A stretch of DNA of 64,000 nt from Deinococcus humi (GTDB taxonomy: Bacteria > Deinococcota > Deinococci > Deinococcales > Deinococcaceae): NCBI RefSeq assembly GCF_014201875.1, contig NZ_JACHFL010000006.1, positions 124,001-188,000 on the forward strand, written 5' to 3'. Shown here in pieces: positions 1 through 7,305 of the stretch. Each line of letters starts with the position of its first letter. Position 1 is the stretch's first letter. Below the pieces are notes generated by a model. The model saw only the letters and a program-made list of their open reading frames with translations. It was not told where the DNA came from and searched no databases. The position numbers and the translations under genes are program-made.

Positions 1-2
1 TC

Positions 3-50
3 TTCCTCGAATACAAGGATGACTGGAATCCTCAGGATCCAGAAGAATGA
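3..50 (+). CDS. C-terminal tail of a CDS entering from the left edge
   Basis: An open frame runs from the window edge to a TGA at 48-50 and encodes an acidic tail ending WNPQDPEE. The stop overlaps the next start codon by four bases (ATGA), as in translationally coupled genes, which is the main reason to think it is real. Only about 15 residues are visible, so the product cannot be named. Confidence 0.4.
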   Translation, partial: FLEYKDDWNPQDPEE

Positions 51-172
51 CGTTCGATTCCGACATTGCCAACGTTCTCGACTATCACCAGAGTCGGCAC
101 GAGGACGCTGATCACGAAACGGACATGGAGCCCCTGGCACACAAACTGGGTTACGGCTATGTCCAGCTATAA
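47..172 (+). CDS. small acidic 41-residue protein
   Basis: This short frame starts with ATG at 47 inside the stop codon of the incoming gene and ends with TAA at 170-172. The product is acidic and His-rich (DYHQSRHEDADHE, ending GYGYVQL) with no signal peptide or membrane segment. The ATGA overlap implies it is the last gene of an operon that begins outside the window. No family is recognised; it could also be a truncated remnant. Confidence 0.4.
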   Translation: MTFDSDIANVLDYHQSRHEDADHETDMEPLAHKLGYGYVQL

Positions 173-410
173 CCCGACAGGCCCGCTAAACCGCGCCAAC
201 CAGCACCGTATTTGGCTCTGCGGCGTCGTGGTGGAAGCACGCCACAAGCCGCGCACGCGCCTGAATAGTACGCACTGAAATGGCCAAACCTCGCTCCAGT
301 CCCTCGCAATCCAAGCCGACTTCAGCGAGTCTAGCCCTGAAAATGCGCCGCGCCGAACGGCTGTTTGGAGTCGGAACCGAGCAGGCAACCCCCACCACAG
401 GAGATCAGAG

Positions 411-1016
411 ATGAGACAGATCAAAATCCTCGAATACATCTCGCTGGACGGCGTTATCCAAGCGCCCGGTGGGCCGGAAGAAGGGTACAGCTATGGCGGC
501 TGGTGGTGGCCGTTCCACGATCCCGTGCTCGAAGAGGCGATGAACGCAGCACTGGGTCAGTCTTTCGATTTGCTGCTCGGCCGCCGAACTTACGATGCCT
601 GGGCTGGCTTTTGGCCCACCGCCGACAACGTCCCCGGAGCCGAGAACTTCAACGGGGCGACGAAGTACGTGGCGACCCACCAGCCAGAGAGCCTTTCATG
701 GGCACCGGCTGAGGACTTGGGTCTGGACATCGTTGAGGGCATTCGCCGCGTTAAAGCGAAAGACGGCCCAGACATCCTGTGCTTTGGCAGCTCGAGCCTG
801 ACCTCCCTGCTGCTCGAGCATGGACTGGCCGATGAGGTGCATCTCATCGTCGCCCCGGTGTTGCTGGGCCAGGGAACACGGTTTTTTTCGGACACCACGC
901 CACCGCTCGAGCTTGCACTGGTGACAACAGTGACCGCCCCTTCGGGTGGGGTCTTGAACACATACCGACCGGTTGGCCCCTTGCGGATCGCACCCATGTT
1001 GGAGACGGCTGAGTGA
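411..1016 (+). CDS. dihydrofolate reductase family protein (RibD C-terminal-like)
   Basis: The 201-residue product has the compact alpha/beta fold signature of the RibD_C/DHFR-like superfamily: an N-terminal strand with SLDGVIQAPGG, the LLLGRRTYDAW motif near residues 55-65 (the GRxTY nucleotide-binding element) and a late strand ending HLIVAPVLLGQGTRFF. Relatives reduce a pterin- or pyrimidine-type substrate with NAD(P)H, but most members of this stand-alone group have no assigned substrate. A purine-rich ribosome site (GGAGATCAGAG) precedes the ATG at 411. The gene is monocistronic here, between a coding-poor stretch and the integrase. Family confident, substrate unknown. Confidence 0.85.
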   Translation: MRQIKILEYISLDGVIQAPGGPEEGYSYGGWWWPFHDPVLEEAMNAALGQSFDLLLGRRTYDAWAGFWPTADNVPGAENFNGATKYVATHQPESLSWAPAEDLGLDIVEGIRRVKAKDGPDILCFGSSSLTSLLLEHGLADEVHLIVAPVLLGQGTRFFSDTTPPLELALVTTVTAPSGGVLNTYRPVGPLRIAPMLETAE

Positions 1017-1122
1017 GACCGCAAAGAAGAATCTCTGCTCTATGAGAGAGAAGGCCTGTTCTGTACGCACCTGTTCCTGAGGAGATCAGAATTCGTGCCG
1101 CCAGCGCCGCTCCCTCGGCAGC

Positions 1123-2265
1123 GTGTTCCAGAGGGCTGACGGCAAGTGGGCTGCCGAGATCGACCTCGGCCTGCTGGACGGCAAACGCCGCCGGATTACC
1201 CGATACGCGGCCACGGAACGCGAGGCCGAACGCAAACTGGCCGACATGATCGCCGAGAGTGGACGTGGTGCGCTGCAGGCACCCAGCACCACCACTGTTG
1301 ACGAATGGCTGAACGGCTACCTGTCTCGCAAGCACCGGGCCAGGGCCAGCAAGCCCGCGACGGTCCGGGAGGACAAGCGCCTGGCTGGCCTGGTCATCCG
1401 GCACACCGGGAGCCGGAGGCTGACCGCCCTGCATGGCGCGCACGTTCAGGCGATGATGCACGACCACGCCAGCTACAGCCCGCGCACCCGCCGCAAACTG
1501 CTGACCCTGCTGGTCTCCGCGTTGGACGAGGCGGTGGCGCTGGACCTGATCGCCCGCAACCCGGCCAAGGCCATCACCCTCCCCCGTCTCGCCACCCAGG
1601 CCAGCAAGCACCAGGCGTGGAGCAAGGCGCAGGCACAGCGCTTCTTGGAAGAGGTCAAGGGTCACCGGCTGTATGCCCTGTATCGCCTGCTGTTCGGGCA
1701 GGGTCTGCGGCTGGGTGAAGCCATCGCCCTCCAGCTCGACGATCACGACCCGGCCCGCTCTACCCTGTCGATTCACCAGACCATCCAGCGCGAGGACTGG
1801 CAGCAGTCGCGCCGCACGGGGACCGGCACGCCCAAGACGGCGGCGAGCATTCGGCTGCTGACCCTGCCCGCCGATCTAAACGCCGTATTGGTGGCCCATC
1901 GTGAGCGCCTGGCGGTGGAAGCTGAGAAGGGAAAGGCAGCAGGTCTGTGGCGCGAGTGCAGCTGGCTGTTCCCGTCCGAGAGCGGCACGATGCTGGGAGA
2001 CCGCAACGTCGCTCGCCACCTCGACGAGATCCAGGCCCGTATCAATGCCCGCACGCCTGCGGATCCGTTGCCGCGGCTGACGCCTCACGGCCTGCGGTAC
2101 ACCTTTATTAATGTGGTGATCCGGGCCGGTGCGCCGTTCGATGTGGTGGCCGCCATCGTGGGGCATTCGTCGCCGGTGATCACCATGAAGATCTACCGCC
2201 AGATTCAGCAGGAAGAACTGCAGGAGACGGGTGCGAAGCTGGACGGCTTGTTTGATCTGGATTGA
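1123..2265 (+). CDS. tyrosine-type site-specific integrase
   Basis: The protein has an Arm/AP2-like DNA-binding start (VFQRADGKWAAEIDLG), a SAM-like core-binding domain (about residues 60-150) and a C-terminal catalytic domain with the expected signature: Arg in GQGLRLGEAIAL, His-x-x-Arg in TPHGLRYTF, GHSS and the Tyr nucleophile in MKIYRQI. It should catalyse strand exchange at attachment sites. Its 3' end lies about 480 bases from an att-like tRNA 3' end (2746-2774), the usual geometry for an integrative element. The frame opens at 1081 without an ATG, and the best start is a GTG at 1123 that corresponds to an internal Val of relatives, so a few N-terminal residues may be lost. Confidence 0.85.
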   Translation: MFQRADGKWAAEIDLGLLDGKRRRITRYAATEREAERKLADMIAESGRGALQAPSTTTVDEWLNGYLSRKHRARASKPATVREDKRLAGLVIRHTGSRRLTALHGAHVQAMMHDHASYSPRTRRKLLTLLVSALDEAVALDLIARNPAKAITLPRLATQASKHQAWSKAQAQRFLEEVKGHRLYALYRLLFGQGLRLGEAIALQLDDHDPARSTLSIHQTIQREDWQQSRRTGTGTPKTAASIRLLTLPADLNAVLVAHRERLAVEAEKGKAAGLWRECSWLFPSESGTMLGDRNVARHLDEIQARINARTPADPLPRLTPHGLRYTFINVVIRAGAPFDVVAAIVGHSSPVITMKIYRQIQQEELQETGAKLDGLFDLD

Positions 2266-2320
2266 ATAGGCTGAACTTCAATTGTGGATAGGGGAAATAG
2301 CACTACTTAAACACATGGTT

Positions 2321-2665
2321 TTACGAAAACAGGCCAATAAATGCTGTGACGCTCTGTTGCCACCCTCGCCCCAGAGTCAGTGAACCCAGTACAGCAGCCG
2401 CTGCCCTGTCAGTGGGAATCGTCCTGCTTGCCCCGATGGCCCAGGCGTGCGGTCTGGTTTCATCACTCCATGGTTCGGTCAGCAGCGAGAGCACCACTTG
2501 CTGTTCGTGGCGCACGAAGGACACCTGATAGAGAGACCACCAGACGGTGGGAATATCGTTCTGCACTTCATGCCAGCCTTTGGCGGTCAGCGCTTCAACG
2601 ACGACAAACCATTGGGGAGGCAGATAAGCGGGCACATCCCAAGGATATGGCGAGCCCCCATGCAT
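2321..2665 (-). CDS. hypothetical protein, 114 residues
   Basis: A well-formed minus-strand frame encodes a Trp-rich soluble protein (DVPAYLPPQWFVVVEAL, VWWSLYQVSFV, LTEPWSDET) with regular alternation of hydrophobic residues and no signal peptide. It lies between the integrase and the att-like site, so it would be cargo of, or a passenger next to, the integrated element. No family is recognised. The composition makes a chance frame unlikely. Confidence 0.55.
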   Translation of the reverse strand: MHGGSPYPWDVPAYLPPQWFVVVEALTAKGWHEVQNDIPTVWWSLYQVSFVRHEQQVVLSLLTEPWSDETRPHAWAIGASRTIPTDRAAAAVLGSLTLGRGWQQSVTAFIGLFS

Positions 2666-2718
2666 ACAGCCACGTGTTTAAGTCGTGATAGGTAGTATCT
2701 GTCCGTATCTGGAATGGA

Positions 2719-2745
2719 AAAGCCCCGCCTGAGGCGGGGTTTTTC
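2719..2745. terminator. intrinsic terminator hairpin, module copy A
   Basis: CCCCGCC and GGCGGGG flank a TGA loop, followed by TTTTTC on the plus strand and preceded by AAAA, so it can work in both directions. It sits directly beside a tRNA-3'-end fragment and recurs in copy B at 4611-4638. Confidence 0.7.
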
Positions 2746-2774
2746 TGTGCACCTTAATGGACTTGAACCATTGA
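2746..2774 (-). repeat. att-like tRNA 3'-end fragment, copy A (degenerate)
   Basis: On the minus strand this reads as a tRNA T-arm (AATGG-TTCAAGT-CCATT) plus an acceptor strand AAGGTGC and a degraded ACA end. No 5' half of a tRNA is present. It matches the fragment at 4640-4668 with few differences and lies downstream of the integrase, as expected for a tRNA-derived attachment site. Confidence 0.65.
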
Positions 2775-2839
2775 CTGTTTAGAAGGTACCCTAGGCGCAC
2801 GGGAATCGCGTCCCCCGCGCCTTTTAGGTCCTGCTCTCC

Positions 2840-4366
2840 TCAGCGTGTGGCGAGGTCAGCGTTGGCCAGACCACTGCCAAAACCTTGCTTCTGGCCCACG
2901 TTCTCGGCCGTGCGCTTCAGGTAGGCCTTGAGCTGGTTGGTGCTGAACTCGGGGTGCTGTGCCTTGACCAGCGCGGCGACGCCCGCCACGTGGGGGCTGG
3001 CCATGCTGGTGCCGGCGAGCCAGTCGTAGCCAGGCGTGCCATCCGCGTTAATGATGCTCGACAGAATCAGGTGGGTGAACCAGTCGGCCGGGCGTTTGGC
3101 CCTGTTGGAGCTGTCGCACCAGCTCAGGCCGTTGGCGGGGTTCGTCCCGCAGTCCCCACCCGGCGCAGCGATGTCCGTGGACGCTCCATAGTTCGAGTAG
3201 AACGCCAGCACATCCGGGCCATTAGCCACGAGGTTGCCCTTGGCGTCAGTGGCAAGGACCGTGACCCCCGTCGCAGAAACGGACATGATGCCCGGAACGT
3301 CGGACGGGATATGCGCGATGTTGCCGTTGGAGTTCTCCGCGTCATTGCCGGCCGACGCGATGATCAGCGTGCCCTTCTTGTCCGCGTAGTTCATGACGCG
3401 CTGCCACGCCAGCCATGATGCGTTGTCGTCCTTGTTCGAGCGATCGAGGGTGCTCCCCAGGCTCATGTTGATGATGTTCACGCCCCGGTTCGCAGCGTCC
3501 ACGATTGCATCGAAGATGGGTCCATCGAAGCCGCCCACTCCATCCTGAAGCTTGCCCTGAGCGTCGGTGAAGCGGTAGCGGTCGAACACCTTGTATGCCG
3601 CAATTTTGGCTCCAGGGGCGACACCGACGATCGCACCGCCCCCTACGGCGCCCGCGACGGTGCCCGCCACGTGCGTCCCGTGGTCCTCGAAGATGGCTTT
3701 CGCCGTGTCACAGCCGTCGGCCGGACTCCATTCAGGGTGCGCGTCGAAGTCGATGAGCTTGCTGTAGACGGGGTAGCCAGTGGTGCCGTCTTTTCCGGTT
3801 TCCTGGCAGTAGTTGGTGCCCTTGGAGAAGGCGATCTGACCCACCATGTCTGGGTGGTCACTCATGACGCCCACGTCCAGCACGCCGACCGTGATGCGGG
3901 ACTGCGCGTTGCCAACCCGGTTGGCTGCGACCTGGGCGCCGATGCGGCGCATGTCCCACTGATACCCGTAGAGGGTGTCAGCGGCCGTGGCGCTGTAGCC
4001 CCCGGCCGTGTTGCTTGCGTCTGCCGCCACCCGCTCGGTGGGCGGCAAGGTATAGAGATGCTCCAGCCCCACCGCGAGCACGGCGCTGTCGCGCTCCAGC
4101 TTGGCCCGCACTGCCGCATTCCCGCTGATGGTCGCCACGCCGGTTTCGGTCACGGCCTTTTGCACCCAGCCGCCCGCAGCCGAGACACGCTTCGCGGTGT
4201 CGGCAGGCAGGCGCTGATCTTTGAAGACCACGATGTAGCGCTGGCTAGGGGTCACAGCCTGGGAGGAAAGCCCGGCGCTTTGATCCGGCGAGTTCTGCTG
4301 CCCACAGGCGGCGAGCGTAAGGGACAGGGATAGGGCCAGTGCGGCCTTTAAGCACTTCATGGTCAT
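2840..4366 (-). CDS. S8 family serine peptidase (subtilase) lipoprotein
   Basis: This is a 508-residue secreted subtilisin-like protease. A lipobox (LTLAACG, Cys at about 21) ends the signal peptide. An inhibitor-I9-like propeptide follows (RYIVVFKD to about residue 105) and then the catalytic domain. The triad is visible as Asp in VGVLDVGV (about 164), His in EDHGTHVAG (about 229) and Ser in AGTSMASPH (about 454), with the oxyanion Asn in SAGND (about 341). A Shine-Dalgarno GGAGG lies just before the ATG. It probably degrades extracytoplasmic protein for nutrition. The gene is flanked by two att-like modules, so it may be mobile cargo. Confidence 0.93.
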   Translation of the reverse strand: MTMKCLKAALALSLSLTLAACGQQNSPDQSAGLSSQAVTPSQRYIVVFKDQRLPADTAKRVSAAGGWVQKAVTETGVATISGNAAVRAKLERDSAVLAVGLEHLYTLPPTERVAADASNTAGGYSATAADTLYGYQWDMRRIGAQVAANRVGNAQSRITVGVLDVGVMSDHPDMVGQIAFSKGTNYCQETGKDGTTGYPVYSKLIDFDAHPEWSPADGCDTAKAIFEDHGTHVAGTVAGAVGGGAIVGVAPGAKIAAYKVFDRYRFTDAQGKLQDGVGGFDGPIFDAIVDAANRGVNIINMSLGSTLDRSNKDDNASWLAWQRVMNYADKKGTLIIASAGNDAENSNGNIAHIPSDVPGIMSVSATGVTVLATDAKGNLVANGPDVLAFYSNYGASTDIAAPGGDCGTNPANGLSWCDSSNRAKRPADWFTHLILSSIINADGTPGYDWLAGTSMASPHVAGVAALVKAQHPEFSTNQLKAYLKRTAENVGQKQGFGSGLANADLATR

Positions 4367-4538
4367 GTTGCCTCCGATTTATTTTGGTCTGGGTACCTTA
4401 GCGCCGCTCCGTGAAAGAATCGTTAGCGATCTCACTTTTGAGTGCTGTGGTGTGGACTGTCTTCGAAGGCCACCGCTGAAGCGCAGGCCGCTACGCCACA
4501 ACGCGACTTTGAACAGTCAGGGCGACGCGAGTTCGCCT

Positions 4539-4600
4539 GTTTGGTCTGGATAGGCTGTACTTCAACTGTACAGAGGGGATACGGGCGTCAACTGACTGTA
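4539..4600 (+). repeat. second copy of the integrase-tail sequence
   Basis: This stretch (GTTTGGTCTGGATAGGCTG and the following CTTCAACTGTACAGAGGGGA) matches the end of the integrase gene and its 3' flank at 2250-2300 with scattered substitutions and a short deletion. It is a decayed relic of a second integrase end, in the same order and spacing relative to terminator and tRNA fragment as copy A. Upstream of about 4500 I see no further homology. Confidence 0.5.
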
Positions 4601-4610
4601 TCTGAAATAG

Positions 4611-4638
4611 GAAAAACCCCGCATAGAGCGGGGTTTTC
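4611..4638. terminator. intrinsic terminator hairpin, module copy B
   Basis: ACCCCGC and GCGGGGT flank an ATAGA loop, followed by TTTCTT on the plus strand and by A-rich sequence on the other side. It is the counterpart of 2719-2745 and again abuts a tRNA-3'-end fragment. Confidence 0.7.
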
Positions 4639-4639
4639 T

Positions 4640-4668
4640 TGGTGCACCCTAATGGACTCGAACCATTG
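4640..4668 (-). repeat. att-like tRNA 3'-end fragment, copy B (with CCA)
   Basis: On the minus strand it reads T-arm AATGG-TTCGAGT-CCATT, acceptor strand AGGGTGC, discriminator A and CCA, that is, a perfect tRNA 3' end, probably from a tRNA starting GCACCCT (Arg or Lys type). Upstream on that strand the rest of the tRNA is replaced by an unrelated stem-loop, so this is an attachment-site half and not a gene. Confidence 0.7.
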
Positions 4669-4694
4669 AGCGACCGCCTTTCTGGCGGTCGCTC
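4668..4694. repeat. 11-bp perfect inverted repeat next to att copy B
   Basis: GAGCGACCGCC and GGCGGTCGCTC flank a 5-base loop. It directly joins the T-arm of the tRNA fragment. It could be a recombination-site arm or a transcription terminator; the T-run after it is poor. Confidence 0.5.
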
Positions 4695-4954
4695 TTGAGT
4701 TTCTTCCGCCAGGCCTGGTCCTAACTGGGGGGTTGATGGGACGTCTCGCTGGTCCGCGTGACCTGCGGTTTCCGGTCACTCACGGCTTAACAGCTTACCT
4801 CCATAAAATTGCCAGAACCGGCGCAGGCCGGACGACAGAGTTCACATGTTGAGCGCGCGGGAGTGAGGATAAGGCGGTTTCACGCAGCGCGGAAGGGATT
4901 CAAGGCACGATGTGAACCAGCATGCCCTGCCAGCCGATGCGAGGATTGAACACC
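4695..4954. other. intergenic, no gene seen
   Basis: This is the 3' flank of the ABC-importer binding-protein gene. I find no convincing frame, terminator or IS end in it. Confidence 0.4.
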
Positions 4955-6799
4955 TCACTTAATTTCGGGCTGCTTGACCACCTGCTTCATGCCCTTCTGA
5001 GTCCAGCCGGTCAGCCAGCCCAGTCTGGACGGATAGCTGGTGTTACCGTTCCAGACGTAGTTCACCAGCCCACGTCGGGTGGTCAGCAGTTCGCGGCGCA
5101 GATACAGTGGAATGGACGGCAGTTCGGTGACAAACTGCTGCTGCATCTTCGCGAACAGGGCCTTGCGGGCAGCTGGGTCCGTTTCAGATCGGGCCTGGCT
5201 CCAAGCTTTGTCGTAGGCCGCATTGCACCAGCCGCCCACATTGTTGCCCCCATAACCGTTGGCCTTGCTGGGCACATTGTCTTTCTGAGACGGGGTGGTG
5301 GAGTCATCGCAGTAAAACTCGTTGCCTGCCTCCAGCAGCGGCACACCGCCCCCCGCCGCCTCGAACACGCCGGTCCACGAGCCTTCAGACGTTCTGGGAA
5401 AATAGTCCTGCCCGAAGACCACTGAGGCGGGCGCGTTGTTGACCTTGACGTCGATGCCCACCTTACGCAGGTTGTCCTTGATGAAGAGCTGGTTACGCTC
5501 GCGCACCGCATTGCCTGCCGTGGTCACGTACTCCAACACGAACTTGACAGTCTTGCCACCTACACTGCGCTGCAAAATGCCGTCTGAACCAGCCTTCCAG
5601 CCCAGCCCAGCCAGCAGTTGCTTGGCTTTGGCTGGATTATAGGCGTATTCGCCTTCCAGCGCAGCCGAATACACCGGCGAGTTGGGGTTCACAAAAGTAT
5701 TGGTCACCGACACCGTGCCTCCCAGCAGGTCCTGCGCGATGCTCTTGCGGTCGATGGCGTACAAGATGGCTTGCCGCGTTTTGGGATCGTCCAGCTTCAG
5801 GTCTGAGACGGCTTTCACGTTCCCAAACTTGTTGATGATCAGGTTCTCGAAGGCGGTGCCCTCCACCAGGGAAACGTTAAAAACGTTCTTGGCGTTGTCG
5901 CGCAGCAGCTTGAGGGTAGCGGGGGAGTTGGCCAATCCCTGCGTGGACGTTGCGTCGATCTGCCCGGCCAGCAGCGCCGTCTGCAGCGTATTGGTGTTGC
6001 CGATAAAACGGTAAATAATACTCTGCACGCCGTTGGGGTTCTTCTGCCAATATGTCGGGTTGCGCTTCATGACCATGCTCTGCCCCGGCGTCCAGCGCGT
6101 GAAACGGAAGGGGCCGCTGACAACCGGCGGGCCGCCCACGCTGGTGGAGATGGGCGTGCCCAGCAGATCTTTAAGGATAATCGCCTGCTGCTGCTCGGCA
6201 CTCTTGCCTTCCAAGTTGGCCTTGACCCGTTCCCAGAGGGGTTTCCATACCTGTGACGGTAGGTTGGAGAAGTCGCCGGGCTGCACGCCTTTCTGGTAAA
6301 AGAGGTTGATCGGCGAATAAGTGACCTCAAAGTTCTTGGCATCGATCACCTTGAAGGCCGTGGGAAAATTGGCCCGCGTAATGACCGGCACACGCTTGTC
6401 GCTGGCGATCTCGTAGAACAGCCGGAAATCCTCGCTGGTGATCGGGCGGTTGTCGCTCCAGGTGATGTCGGGCTTGAGGGTCCAGCGTACCGTCATGGCG
6501 GTGGGTTCCCCCTTGGCATCGCGGGTGTACTTGACCCTGCCGTTGCCCTCGGTGGGCAGTTGCGCGGCCATGTCCGGCTGGATCTTGCCGTCCAAGTCGA
6601 TATAGGTCAGGTCACGGTACATCCAGCCCATGATCTCGCGGGTCACTGATTGGCTGTTGACGATGTATTCCAGCGCTGAAGGTTCCTGACTGGCCCCGAT
6701 GATCAGCGAGTTGTCAGTCGGACCAGCGTGGGCGAGGGTCAAACTGCAGGACAGCGTCAGGCTCAAGCGGATAGCGGCGCGGGGCAGCGTGATGGTCAT
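4955..6799 (-). CDS. ABC transporter substrate-binding protein, family 5 (peptide type)
   Basis: A 614-residue periplasmic binding protein with a Sec signal peptide (cleavage near LAHAGPTDN). The family-5 fold is supported by the opening around residues 30-90 (SALEYIVNSQSVTREIMGWMYR), the Trp/Asp-rich stretch TVRWTLKPDITWSDNRPIT near 150 and the helix DPKTRQAILYAIDRKSIAQ. Such proteins bind oligopeptides or similar solutes and deliver them to DppB/DppC-type permeases, which are encoded divergently at 7306 and 8493. A Shine-Dalgarno TAGGAG precedes the ATG, and a leader hairpin with a T-run lies about 45 bases upstream. Ligand not predictable. Confidence 0.92.
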   Translation of the reverse strand: MTITLPRAAIRLSLTLSCSLTLAHAGPTDNSLIIGASQEPSALEYIVNSQSVTREIMGWMYRDLTYIDLDGKIQPDMAAQLPTEGNGRVKYTRDAKGEPTAMTVRWTLKPDITWSDNRPITSEDFRLFYEIASDKRVPVITRANFPTAFKVIDAKNFEVTYSPINLFYQKGVQPGDFSNLPSQVWKPLWERVKANLEGKSAEQQQAIILKDLLGTPISTSVGGPPVVSGPFRFTRWTPGQSMVMKRNPTYWQKNPNGVQSIIYRFIGNTNTLQTALLAGQIDATSTQGLANSPATLKLLRDNAKNVFNVSLVEGTAFENLIINKFGNVKAVSDLKLDDPKTRQAILYAIDRKSIAQDLLGGTVSVTNTFVNPNSPVYSAALEGEYAYNPAKAKQLLAGLGWKAGSDGILQRSVGGKTVKFVLEYVTTAGNAVRERNQLFIKDNLRKVGIDVKVNNAPASVVFGQDYFPRTSEGSWTGVFEAAGGGVPLLEAGNEFYCDDSTTPSQKDNVPSKANGYGGNNVGGWCNAAYDKAWSQARSETDPAARKALFAKMQQQFVTELPSIPLYLRRELLTTRRGLVNYVWNGNTSYPSRLGWLTGWTQKGMKQVVKQPEIK

Positions 6800-6841
6800 G
6801 AACGTCTCCTAGGTTGAGGATGTCTTGGACAAAAAGAAGGT

Positions 6842-6878
6842 GGACCGGCGAGTCGGAATACCGACTCGCGCACGGTCC
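6842..6878 (-). promoter_or_regulatory. leader hairpin with T-run before the binding-protein gene
   Basis: GGACCG-(G)CGAGTCGG and CCGACTCG-(CGCA)-CGGTCC form a long stem around a 4-base loop. On the minus strand, toward the binding-protein start at 6799, it is followed by ACCTTCTTTTTG. That resembles a terminator placed inside a leader, so it may attenuate transcription. No ligand-sensing fold was identified. Confidence 0.45.
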
Positions 6879-7006
6879 TCCTCCCAGGGATGAGTCTGGA
6901 GAGGATTATCTGGGCAATGCAGAAAGGGAGAAAGCACGTTTTCCCGCTATTGGTTTCATTAGAAATGTGCGTTGGGCAGTTGCCTTTTGACTTTTGGAGC
7001 GCACTG

Positions 7007-7038
7007 TGACAATGGCTGAATTGTTTCAGCCATTGTCA
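7007..7038. repeat. 14-bp perfect inverted repeat in the divergent intergenic region
   Basis: TGACAATGGCTGAA and TTCAGCCATTGTCA are separated by TTGT. It lies between the divergent binding-protein and permease genes, so it could be an operator serving both directions or the hairpin of a short RNA. No T-run follows on either strand. Confidence 0.5.
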
Positions 7039-7305
7039 TAAACGTCTCAACCCTGTTTCAGAGTCAGGCGTTCGCAGAACCCTGCTGCGATGAATTCAGG
7101 CGAGGTGAGTGCTCTCCGCTCAACCTCCTCAACGCTGTCTGGACCGATTTTGCGGGGCGCCCTACAGAATTTCCCTAACTCCGGCGCAATGTTGAGCCTT
7201 CTCCTGAGCGCGCAGTCACGCCGCCCGCCCAATAGGTTGCGCGTCCAGATGTTGTTCTATACACGCTCCCTTTCATCCTCCAAACCCCTTCTCACTGAGG
7301 TTTCC

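Noticed and set aside
844..1776. Long minus-strand frame opposite the reductase and integrase
   Set aside because: Low-complexity Gly/Gln/Val composition mirrors the codons of the plus-strand genes; no motifs; it is an antisense shadow.
4640..4668. Complete tRNA gene
   Set aside because: Only the T-arm and acceptor 3' strand with CCA are present; a stem-loop unrelated to a tRNA body replaces the 5' part, so it is an att half-site.
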